Shown: positions 1 to 5,512, counted from the first letter of the stretch. The stretch: 5,552 nt of DNA from Oscillospiraceae bacterium (GCA_016296045.1 JAEDKB010000123.1:1-5552); one strand, 5' to 3'. Translations and numbers: made by a program. Notes: generated from the sequence alone by a model not told the origin.

Positions 1-1231
1 TACCAAGCGGCTGGATTGGGCAGATGCCGCAGACTTTGCACTTGTTTTTTTCTATTGGCGTATTATCATCAAGGTTTCCTCCAGGGGTGTTTGTACCGTT
101 CTGACCGGGATCCTCTTCGCGGGCCTCACCCGCATTGCAGAAGAGCGAATTGGTATAAGGGCTGTCTTTGCCTTCTTCGGCATAATTTTTCAGATACGCC
201 CGGAATTCAATGGCGTCGTCCTTTGATACTTCTTCGGTCACAAAATCCTTCCAACCGCTGTACAGCCATTGGGGGTTGCCCCAGTCGGTTTCCTTCCATT
301 CGCCCCATTCGCCGTCTGTCTGCACCCGATACTGCATCACGGCGCAAAGCGGATCCCATGCGTCCATTTCAATCGAATAATATTTTTGCGCGTCTCCGTT
401 TGACTTCGGGAAATCAACGTACAGCTTCCACGTGGTGTCGCTGTATCCGTCACCGCGCTCCACCGATTCCACAAACGTAAGCTCGGAAATGACAGGAGCT
501 TCAATCGCTTCGGGATAGACAAGCTCCTTCTGCGTGGCGTTTTTACCGATTGTGATCTCCTCCGACCAGTCGGAAAGAATAAACGCGGTGTCTTCACCTC
601 CTGCGGCTTCACGCTCTTCATCCGTCATGTTCCAGTTGGTATAGGCAATGATATATCTCATACGGAGCGTCAGCGAATGATTTTCAAGGTCGAGATACCA
701 CCTGTCGTCCTTCGAATAAACGATCGGTTTAAGATATCCCGCGCTTTCATCATCCTGACCGTACCACGGATCGATCAGCGCACAGCCCTCGCGGTAGGTC
801 TTCTGCTCCTCGGAAGCCACGATCTTCTGCCGGATCATCAGATCATACGGCTGATTTGCCTGCGGATATTCGTCTTTGTCCCATTCGGACACATAATGCC
901 AGTCGCCGTCATCTACCTTGCAGTCGATTTGCAAATAATTCATTTCGATCGTGCAGCCGTATGTTTTCTCGAATTCGTCTCTTCCGAGATAGCTCCATTC
1001 GGCAAACATATCAATGATGTCCTCAGGCTGGGTCAGCCATACGTATACGTTTTCCGCTCTGCCCGAGTCATCCCTGCTAATCTGATAGTAGATGTCCGTG
1101 GGGACGTTTGCCTTCCCCGAAGGAAAGAATTTTTCGGAAAACTTCGGTGCCACATCTGCCGCTACAGCTGTCTGAACAAAAAGCCCAAGCAGCATGACGG
1201 CGGTGAGCAAAATAGTAAGTGCTTTTTTCAC
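1..1231 (-). CDS. Secreted, probably membrane-anchored protein with two Fn3-like regions and a CxxCxxC motif (C-terminus cut by window edge)
   Basis: The frame is open for 410 codons from a GTG at 1229-1231 to the left edge, with no stop. The start is set by an AGAGAGG-type ribosome site at 1240-1247, eight bases upstream, and by a classic signal peptide directly after it: KK, a hydrophobic stretch at residues 5-19, and a probable AVA|AD cleavage after residue 24. The mature part is rich in Trp, Tyr, Asp and Glu. Two stretches read like the closing strands of fibronectin-III-type beta sandwiches: LRMRYIIAYTNW (residues 189-200) followed by SDWSEEITIG (220-229), and IEFRAYLKNY (341-350). A Gly/Asn/Pro/Asp linker (about 371-393) leads to CKVCGIC (398-404). 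I infer that a transmembrane segment follows outside the window. The gene starts 20 bp after the zinc-ribbon gene, so it is the last visible member of the operon. The Fn3 assignment is tentative and the function is unknown. Confidence 0.9.
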   Translation of the reverse strand, partial: MKKALTILLTAVMLLGLFVQTAVAADVAPKFSEKFFPSGKANVPTDIYYQISRDDSGRAENVYVWLTQPEDIIDMFAEWSYLGRDEFEKTYGCTIEMNYLQIDCKVDDGDWHYVSEWDKDEYPQANQPYDLMIRQKIVASEEQKTYREGCALIDPWYGQDDESAGYLKPIVYSKDDRWYLDLENHSLTLRMRYIIAYTNWNMTDEEREAAGGEDTAFILSDWSEEITIGKNATQKELVYPEAIEAPVISELTFVESVERGDGYSDTTWKLYVDFPKSNGDAQKYYSIEMDAWDPLCAVMQYRVQTDGEWGEWKETDWGNPQWLYSGWKDFVTEEVSKDDAIEFRAYLKNYAEEGKDSPYTNSLFCNAGEAREEDPGQNGTNTPGGNLDDNTPIEKNKCKVCGICPIQPLG

Positions 1232-1239
1232 TGAACGAA

Positions 1240-1247
1240 CCTCTCTT
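1240..1247 (-). promoter_or_regulatory. Ribosome binding site fixing the GTG start of the secreted protein
   Basis: The minus strand reads AGAGAGG, then eight bases, then GTG at 1231. This site lies in the 20-bp gap after the TAA of the preceding gene. It justifies a GTG start that would otherwise be easy to miss. Confidence 0.75.
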
Positions 1248-1251
1248 TCAA

Positions 1252-2118
1252 TTATTTGAAAAGGTCGCCGAAACTGAACCCTTTCTTCGGCTCAGGTTTC
1301 ACATAGTCAAAGCCGCCGGAGGGTTCCTGAATGTTGAACCAAATTTCCGGACGCTCCATAGACCCCTCAAAGCAATGCTCGGTATCCACGTGATAGCATT
1401 TTCCGTCAATTTTCTTATACAGATGGGATTTGTCCGGATTCTGCCCGGCTTCTCTGAAACCGTTTGCTTTCAGAAGCGCCCGATACGCAGGGATCGACTG
1501 CTCGCCTTCGGCTTCCGTGTCAAAGGAGGCGGCGAATCGGAACCAGTCCTCTCCCTCTTCCAGCTCAAAATCCGTTCCGCCGCAGTTCCATACAGGATAC
1601 TGGGACAATTTTTCCGCCCATTTGGCAAGGACAGCGGCATTCTTTTCCGCTTCCGCTTTTTCCTCCGCAAGAGCAAAGGGCAGTTTTGCACCGCAGGAGG
1701 AACAGAATTTCGTTCCGATGGTATTCTGCTTTCCGCACTGCGGACATACCGCGCCCTCTGCCAGCGTTTCATCAGGAAGCTTTGTCCCGCAGTTCGGGCA
1801 GAAGGTCTTGTCGGCTGGTGAAGGAGTCTGACACTTGGGGCAGATCTTCATATTCTTTGCGGCTTGCGTAGCATAGTTTTCCATAGATTGCTGCAGGTTG
1901 GCAAAAGCGCCTTCCAATCCGCCTGTGGCCCTCGCCGTCTGCTGCGCCGCTTCATTAGTCTGCTGCGATACATTCTGTGCCGCCTGGTCAAGTTCATCCG
2001 CGACCTTGTTTGCATAAGCGGTCGCCTTCGGCTCGACCGCCTGCTTTACCGCATTCCCGACGGCATTGCAGATTCCTTTACTTATCCCGTTCTTGATTGC
2101 TCTTTCCAGAAAACTCAT
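1252..2118 (-). CDS. Double zinc-ribbon cytoplasmic protein with amphipathic N-terminal helix
   Basis: 288 aa, ATG start, with a GGAGA ribosome site at 2126-2130. Residues 1-90 have no signal peptide. They form a long Ala/Gln-rich helical region that starts with an amphipathic segment (MSFLERAIKNGISKGI) and may coil or lie on a membrane. Two consecutive zinc ribbons follow: C93/C96 with C107/C110, and C125/C128 with C139/C142, both CPxC...C-x2-C knuckles. A Lys/Glu/Ala linker (about 150-172) leads to a mixed C-terminal domain (about 173-275) rich in aromatic and acidic residues. It contains CYHVDTEHCF and GGFDYVKPE and ends in a GFSFGDLFK tail. Zinc binding follows from known zinc-ribbon families. 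The C-terminal domain I cannot name. It is the middle gene of the operon, 42 bp after the Cys-cluster gene and 20 bp before the secreted protein gene. An adaptor or scaffold role is possible but unproven. Confidence 0.93.
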   Translation of the reverse strand: MSFLERAIKNGISKGICNAVGNAVKQAVEPKATAYANKVADELDQAAQNVSQQTNEAAQQTARATGGLEGAFANLQQSMENYATQAAKNMKICPKCQTPSPADKTFCPNCGTKLPDETLAEGAVCPQCGKQNTIGTKFCSSCGAKLPFALAEEKAEAEKNAAVLAKWAEKLSQYPVWNCGGTDFELEEGEDWFRFAASFDTEAEGEQSIPAYRALLKANGFREAGQNPDKSHLYKKIDGKCYHVDTEHCFEGSMERPEIWFNIQEPSGGFDYVKPEPKKGFSFGDLFK

Positions 2119-2125
2119 AACATTT

Positions 2126-2130
2126 TCTCC
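2126..2130 (-). promoter_or_regulatory. Ribosome binding site of the zinc-ribbon gene
   Basis: GGAGA on the minus strand, seven bases before the ATG at 2118. It lies in the 42-bp gap after the upstream stop codon, in which no separate promoter or terminator is visible. Confidence 0.7.
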
Positions 2131-2160
2131 GTTCTTTTAATCAATTTGAATTTTAGTCTG

Positions 2161-2538
2161 TTATTCACCCTGCCACATTTTTTTGCCGTGATAGTGTTTG
2201 CTTTCAAGACATTTCGTGCAGCAGACACCGCCGTCCAGTTCATCGCAGATCACGGCACAGTCCCCGCAGATATGTGCCCCGCAGATTTCACAGGTGTGAA
2301 TATAATCCGTCTGCATCAAAACGTTTGCCCGCTCGTAAGCGGAATCGTGATCCCGAAGCCAGATCAACTCCCGCGCTTTTCTTTCTGCTTCACTCATCAG
2401 CAGTTTCGGCTTGAATCCGCTGTTGAACGAATATTCCGGTGAGGAGATCGCTTTCCCACAGCAGTCGCAATAGAAGATGAATTTGAATACCTTTGTGGTT
2501 GACTGATCTTCCCACCGTTTGGTTACGGCGTTCAGCAT
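2161..2538 (-). CDS. Small cysteine-cluster (putative zinc-binding) protein
   Basis: 125 aa from the ATG at 2536-2538. A longer reading to a GTG at 2625 exists. I prefer the internal ATG because a very strong ribosome site (GGAGAAAGGAG, 2547-2557) sits eight bases before it, and because the extra 29 residues look like leader rather than domain. The protein is soluble, with no signal peptide or membrane segment. It has eleven cysteines in two groups: C24/C26/C27 (YCDCCGKA), then C83-x2-C86, C91-x2-C94, C98, and C106/C107-x2-C110. Between them is a charged helical stretch (about 48-72, SEAERKARELIWLRDHD). The paired CxxC spacing suggests a treble-clef or RING-like fold binding one or two zinc ions, but I do not recognise the family. 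It is the first gene of the three-gene operon. A regulatory or protein-contact role is as likely as an enzymatic one. Confidence 0.88.
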   Translation of the reverse strand: MLNAVTKRWEDQSTTKVFKFIFYCDCCGKAISSPEYSFNSGFKPKLLMSEAERKARELIWLRDHDSAYERANVLMQTDYIHTCEICGAHICGDCAVICDELDGGVCCTKCLESKHYHGKKMWQGE

Positions 2539-2546
2539 TCCGAATA

Positions 2547-2557
2547 CTCCTTTCTCC
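2547..2557 (-). promoter_or_regulatory. Strong ribosome binding site deciding the start of the Cys-cluster gene
   Basis: GGAGAAAGGAG on the minus strand, eight bases before the ATG at 2538. No comparable site precedes the upstream GTG (2625) or ATG (2610), so the shorter protein is the better call. Confidence 0.8.
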
Positions 2558-2583
2558 GTTTTTTTGCCACCGGCAGTTTTGTG

Positions 2584-2617
2584 CTTATATTTTACAGCCA
2601 TTTTCTGCATAAAAACA
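2584..2617 (-). promoter_or_regulatory. Probable weak, activator-dependent promoter of the Cys-rich operon
   Basis: The minus strand has overlapping -10-like hexamers, TAAAAT (2589-2594) and TATAAG (2584-2589). About 17 bp upstream there is only a poor -35 (TGTTTT, about 2612-2617). Transcription would begin near 2577 and give a leader of about 40 bases before the ATG at 2538. The weak -35 directly next to the repeat cluster at 2618-2647 is typical of promoters that need an activator. This is pattern reading only, and another start site is possible. Confidence 0.35.
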
Positions 2618-2647
2618 CCTACCACAGGTAGGGTAAGTGGTAGGGTA
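2618..2647 (-). repeat. Inverted repeat plus 9-bp direct repeats upstream of the operon (candidate operator)
   Basis: On the plus strand, CCTACC (2618-2623), ACA and GGTAGG (2627-2632) form a perfect 6-bp inverted repeat. GGTAGGGTA at 2627-2635 recurs exactly at 2639-2647, a 12-bp period close to one helical turn. The cluster lies between the upstream terminator and the -10-like sequence, just upstream of the presumed -35 region. That is a typical position for an activator or repressor site. The repeats are seen directly; the operator role is inferred. Confidence 0.55.
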
Positions 2648-2669
2648 TGCGGATTTTCCCCGTAAAATA

Positions 2670-2701
2670 CGAAGGAGCAACCGCTTTCGGCTGCTCCTTC
2701 G
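2670..2701 (-). terminator. Intrinsic terminator of the regulatory pair
   Basis: A perfect 10-bp stem (CGAAGGAGCA, 2670-2679, with TGCTCCTTCG, 2692-2701) is continued after one A/C mismatch by CCG/CGG closing a 4-base loop. On the minus strand it comes nine bases after the TAA of the 702-aa gene and is followed by the T-rich TATTTTA. It separates the regulatory pair from the Cys-rich operon. The T-tract is not perfect, so some readthrough is possible. Confidence 0.85.
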
Positions 2702-2710
2702 CATAGTGCT

Positions 2711-4819
2711 TTATGATTTTGAGATGAGCGCGGAACACTGCTTCAAAAGTTCATCCTTATTTGACAGGTCAAGCTTATCGTAGATTTTGCGATAAAAATC
2801 TTTGACGGTCGTTATCTCGATTCCGAGATCGTAAGCAATTTCCTTTTGCTTTTTGCCCTCCAGCATTTCGATAAGCACCTCAGTCTCACGGCCTGTCAGC
2901 ATTTGTACCTTGGGAAGTGTTTTCATGATCGTGTCGATTTCTTCTTTGGTAAACCACGCTTTAACGATCGTCGGCACGGCTTCTGCCGGAACTGCGATTT
3001 CCGAAGTGGGAATGTCGGTTTCGGTATTCTCCTCTGACTTCTTTCTGCGTCGGACAAAGATCACCGCGAGGACGACAGCCGCAGCAGCGACAACCGCCGA
3101 AGGGATGATCCAATACAGAGCAGATTTTACATTTCCGGGCTGCTCCTGTGCGTGGTAGAGAGCTGCGTCGTAATTATCCCCAATGCGAACATTCTTCAAC
3201 TTGCCGTCGTATCTCGTTCCGATCAGCTTCTGCGCGGTTTCCGCCGGGATGGTGAGATTCATGCCATTCGGCATGTCAAAAGATAAATGCACCGGTGTTT
3301 CCGGGCAGGTGATATTCAGCCCGTCTGCCTCTGCGTCACCCGGAGAGGCGACATAATTATATCTGTTGTCCGCAGACGGCAGTTCGTGATGCGGAAAGTC
3401 CTTTGCAAAGCTGTCGTCGGTCAGAATACAGCCGGTCGGTTTGATATACGGTATTTCAAGAATATCTCCGGGATGCGAACACCACGGAACAATATCGTCT
3501 GCACTGTAATCGTACACGGAATCACAGGTGTTTCCGGTATAGGTGCAAAGCTGCAGTTCCAGCTGTGCGGCGGAGATCTCATCGATGGTGACGCCCGTAT
3601 AGAAGGAATAGATCCCGCCGTAAGCATTCTGCGCGGAGTTTTCGTAGATGCTCGAATTGATGACGGTTACTTTGGAGCCCGTAGCGCCCATGTGACATAT
3701 CGCGCCGCCCTGCGCCATGTTATTCCACGGTCCGGTATCGCCCGTCCAGTTTGTGGAATGTTCTTCTGCGCGGTTGCCGGTAAAGACGCATACGTCTGCC
3801 ACGCCGTTCGCGCTGCGAAAACCGATCCCGCCGCCCATCGAAGCGGTATTCCCGACAATCAAACTGTCTGACAGGGTAAATTCGGTATCATATAGGAACA
3901 TCCCTCCGCCCTGCGTGATATCGGAATCCGGAAGCTCCGAATCCGGGAACAGGTGGTTCGCCGTGTTGTTTTCAAAACGGCAGCGTTCCATGGCGAGCTT
4001 CGCGCCCTTGGCATAAATCGCTCCGCCGCCGACACTGAACTGGGTGTCGCCGCTGAAATTGTTTTCAAAAACACAGTCCCGTGCCGTAAATGTGACGTTT
4101 CCGTTCCCTTCGATATAGATCGCGCCGCCGTCATAGGCTGCGGCGTTGCCGTTAAAATTACAATCGTAAAATGACAGGTTTAGTGTACACCCGGAATAAT
4201 CACCGAACATTTCCAAAAGAGAAGGAACCGCAGTATAATCCCCATACCGTATGTGCATGACGGGACCGTATTCATGCGTGTAGTTTTTGAAATCGCAGCC
4301 AACGAAATCCGCATCAACATTTCCCCTGAATGAAAGCGCGTATTGTGCGACTCTCGGTTCGTCCAGAAGATATCTCTGTTCTTCCTCGCTCCACTGATAG
4401 TCATAATCGGAGAACTTCAGCGAGGAGGTATCGATGCCGCCGTCAAAAATGATATTTTCAAAGTGAAACATGTTTCTGCTGTCGCTTGTCTTTGATCCGG
4501 AAAGAATCAGACTGCCGTTCGTAAATACAGCCTTCCCGTCGCTTTTCCCGTTCCTAATGGTAAGACTCTTATCCGTTTCAACACGCATCAAAGAATTAAA
4601 AATATTGCCGGACGGCGTGAAGTCAATATCTCCGACATATAGGGTGTCTCCGTCTTTTGCTGCACGGATTGCTGTTTTCAGGTCGGTAAACGAAGTAATC
4701 AACTCTTTGCTTTCTCCGGCAAATACCGTGCAGGGTATGGCAGAGATCAACAGCACAACGATGAAGATCAGCGATATAACTCTTGCCAATGTTTTTGTGT
4801 TCGGTATTTTTCCAAACAT
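2711..4819 (-). CDS. Membrane-anchored one-component regulator: extracytoplasmic beta-helix, TM helix, cytoplasmic LuxR-type HTH
   Basis: 702 aa, ATG start. GAGGAGG at 4830-4836 lies ten bases upstream, inside the preceding gene. Residues 1-34 are a signal peptide (K4, K9, R13, hydrophobic 14-28, probable cut VFA|GE). Residues 42-65 (SFTDLKTAIRAAKDGDTLYV) resemble the N-terminal cap of parallel beta-helix proteins. About 118-434 carries at least eight imperfect turns with GGAI/GGGM and FxxN motifs, as in Pmp-type right-handed beta-helices. A juxtamembrane region follows, then one transmembrane helix (about 567-589) with a stop-transfer RRRKK. After a 45-residue linker, residues 641-697 match the LuxR/GerE fold closely: LTGRETEVL, KEIAYDLGIEITTVKDFYRKIY, KLDLSNKDELL. 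No receiver, kinase or catalytic residues are visible. The orientation, sensor outside and DNA-binding domain inside at the C-terminus, implies signalling through the membrane. Ligand and targets are unknown; the adjacent Cys-rich operon is the natural candidate. Confidence 0.95.
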   Translation of the reverse strand: MFGKIPNTKTLARVISLIFIVVLLISAIPCTVFAGESKELITSFTDLKTAIRAAKDGDTLYVGDIDFTPSGNIFNSLMRVETDKSLTIRNGKSDGKAVFTNGSLILSGSKTSDSRNMFHFENIIFDGGIDTSSLKFSDYDYQWSEEEQRYLLDEPRVAQYALSFRGNVDADFVGCDFKNYTHEYGPVMHIRYGDYTAVPSLLEMFGDYSGCTLNLSFYDCNFNGNAAAYDGGAIYIEGNGNVTFTARDCVFENNFSGDTQFSVGGGAIYAKGAKLAMERCRFENNTANHLFPDSELPDSDITQGGGMFLYDTEFTLSDSLIVGNTASMGGGIGFRSANGVADVCVFTGNRAEEHSTNWTGDTGPWNNMAQGGAICHMGATGSKVTVINSSIYENSAQNAYGGIYSFYTGVTIDEISAAQLELQLCTYTGNTCDSVYDYSADDIVPWCSHPGDILEIPYIKPTGCILTDDSFAKDFPHHELPSADNRYNYVASPGDAEADGLNITCPETPVHLSFDMPNGMNLTIPAETAQKLIGTRYDGKLKNVRIGDNYDAALYHAQEQPGNVKSALYWIIPSAVVAAAAVVLAVIFVRRRKKSEENTETDIPTSEIAVPAEAVPTIVKAWFTKEEIDTIMKTLPKVQMLTGRETEVLIEMLEGKKQKEIAYDLGIEITTVKDFYRKIYDKLDLSNKDELLKQCSALISKS

Positions 4820-5034
4820 TTCAAATCTGCCTCCTCAAAATTGATTCCGTGTTCCTCACAAAAATCGTAAAAGCTGCCGAGCGCCATAATATGAGGTTCC
4901 TGACTTCCGCGCTCCCATCGACTGACGGTCGGAACGGAAACCCCAAGCTCCTTTGCCAATGTCGCCTGACTGATTCTAAGCTTAAAACGAAGATATTTTA
5001 CCTGATCTGCAAAACAAACATTTGCTTGACTCAA
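4768..5034 (-). CDS. XRE/Cro-CI family helix-turn-helix regulator
   Basis: 88 aa from a TTG start at 5032-5034. An excellent ribosome site (ACAGGAGG, with AGGAGG at 5042-5047) sits seven bases upstream. The frame also stays open to a TTG at 5094, but that position overlaps the -10 box, so the longer form is rejected. Residues 9-62 form a classic five-helix XRE fold: VKYLRFKLRISQATLAKELG, then VSVPTVSRWERGSQEP with the recognition helix, then a leucine/phenylalanine-rich helix. The C-terminal 25 residues (EEADLKCLEKYRTQKHWQEL) are helical and may dimerise. There is no sensor domain. Its end overlaps the membrane regulator gene by 52 bases, so the two are co-transcribed and probably translationally coupled. 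Autoregulation is likely, as is usual for small XRE repressors, but the repeats near the promoter are only suggestive. Confidence 0.93.
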   Translation of the reverse strand: MSQANVCFADQVKYLRFKLRISQATLAKELGVSVPTVSRWERGSQEPHIMALGSFYDFCEEHGINFEEADLKCLEKYRTQKHWQELYR

Positions 5035-5041
5035 ATCAATT

Positions 5042-5047
5042 CCTCCT
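5042..5047 (-). promoter_or_regulatory. Ribosome binding site deciding the TTG start of the XRE gene
   Basis: A perfect AGGAGG lies seven bases before TTG (5034). It fixes the protein at 88 rather than 108 residues. Confidence 0.85.
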
Positions 5048-5082
5048 GTAAGATGTGATCGTTTATTGCTTTTTATTAATGT

Positions 5083-5111
5083 ATTATATCGCAAATTATC
5101 GTTTTATTCAA
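5083..5111 (-). promoter_or_regulatory. Sigma-70-type promoter of the XRE / membrane-regulator pair
   Basis: The minus strand has TTGAAT (5106-5111), exactly 17 bp, then a consensus TATAAT (5083-5088). Transcription would start near 5076, giving a leader of about 42 bases before the TTG start. AATAAACGAT in the leader (5058-5067) and AATAAAACGAT overlapping the spacer and -35 (5098-5108) are near-identical copies about 40 bp apart. They flank the -10 and could be operator half-sites for the XRE protein. Confidence 0.75.
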
Positions 5112-5400
5112 GCTCATAACCGATCCATACATTCAATTAACTAAAAAGGTGCACGAATCGATGCACGGCAATATCGATTTTATTCATACATTAGGAAAAA
5201 TCAGCAAAACTTAAAATCTTTGCCACCTTTTTGCTTGTCTTATCCGCGATTACCGTGATCGTCAGATCGTATTCGAGAATAGTTAAATATCTTCTGAGAT
5301 CGAGGATGTCCTTGATGAAAAGGATCTGAGGAGTACATATCCATTTGATATATTAGGATAATTGTAACGCCCGACATGACGATTGTATGCAAACAGAAAA
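5112..5400. other. AT-rich intergenic stretch without an intact gene
   Basis: No reading frame here has both a credible start and a ribosome site. Seen in it are a perfect 7-bp hairpin AATCGAT/ATCGATT (5156-5162 and 5173-5179, 10-base loop), a wider inverted pair AAAAAGGTG (5143-5151) and CACCTTTTT (5224-5232), and a minus-strand protein-like fragment described separately. The hairpin lies about 45 bp upstream of the -35 of the XRE promoter. Confidence 0.5.
5191..5352 (-). pseudogene. Probable remnant of a protein-coding gene (C-terminal fragment)
   Basis: The minus strand is open for 53 codons between a TAA at 5353-5355 and a TAA at 5191-5193, with no ATG, GTG or TTG near its beginning and no ribosome site. 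The central and C-terminal reading is strikingly protein-like, e.g. PQILFIKDILDLRRYLTI, then EYDLTITVIADKTSKK, ending VAKILSFADFS. Codons in the first half favour C or G in third position, as in the intact genes nearby. I read it as the tail of a gene that has lost its front by deletion or frameshift. A neighbouring frame offers ATG at 5344, which a single-base change would join to it. The family is not recognised, and a chance open frame is possible. Confidence 0.35.
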
Positions 5401-5422
5401 ATGGCAGGAACAACCCCTGCCA
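5397..5422 (-). terminator. Intrinsic terminator for a minus-strand transcript entering from the right
   Basis: TGGCAGG (5402-5408) and CCTGCCA (5416-5422) form a perfect 7-bp stem with a 7-base loop. On the minus strand it is followed at once by TTTTTC. The T-tract gives the direction. It implies that a minus-strand gene ends at or beyond the right edge of the window; the three minus frames there stop at 5520-5522, 5497-5499 and 5489-5491. On the plus strand the following sequence (ATATTTATAGTTTT) is a much weaker tail. Confidence 0.7.
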
Positions 5423-5460
5423 ATATTTATAGTTTTATTGTTACCACACAGAAAACTACC

Positions 5461-5490
5461 TTGACAAATCAAATCTCAACGCGATATTTT
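5461..5490 (+). promoter_or_regulatory. Promoter-like site on the plus strand
   Basis: A consensus TTGACA (5461-5466), 18 bp, then TATTTT (5485-5490, four of six to consensus). Expected start is near 5497, followed by CCGGAGG (5504-5510). It would drive a gene leaving the window to the right. The minus-strand terminator nearby argues for the opposite direction, so this remains uncertain. Confidence 0.4.
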
Positions 5491-5512
5491 AACCCGTTAT
5501 AAACCGGAGGAT

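Noticed and set aside
677..1871. Several plus-strand open frames of 130-200 codons between 677 and 1871
   Set aside because: They lie opposite well-supported minus-strand genes, have Arg/Phe/Ser-rich shadow-type compositions, and lack domains or ribosome sites.
2539..2625. Longer 154-aa form of the Cys-cluster protein starting at GTG 2625
   Set aside because: No ribosome site precedes it, its first codons overlap the inverted repeat and presumed promoter, and a very strong ribosome site fits the ATG at 2538.
2618..2647. CRISPR-like or satellite repeat array
   Set aside because: There are only two 9-bp copies plus one inverted half, without spacers or cas genes. An operator-type explanation fits better.
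3287..4016. Plus-strand open frames opposite the beta-helix gene
   Set aside because: These are antisense shadows created by codon bias of the repeat-rich minus-strand gene. No recognisable fold or start signal was found.
4727..4735. Lipoprotein signal at C30 of the membrane regulator (SAIPC)
   Set aside because: Proline just before the cysteine does not fit a lipobox. A normal signal-peptidase I site (VFA|GE) follows four residues later.
2711..4819. Active polysaccharide lyase or glycosidase reading of the beta-helix
   Set aside because: No catalytic motif of pectate lyases or related enzymes is visible. The repeats are of GGAI/FxxN surface-protein type, and the C-terminal HTH points to sensing.
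5035..5094. Longer 108-aa form of the XRE protein starting at TTG 5094
   Set aside because: The start lies next to the TATAAT box, upstream of the expected transcript start. AGGAGG is ideally placed for TTG 5034, after which the XRE fold begins.
5161..5214. 17-codon plus-strand frame beginning ATG at 5161
   Set aside because: It is very short, has only a weak and distant AGGTG upstream, and lies in the hairpin region, so it is not distinguishable from chance.
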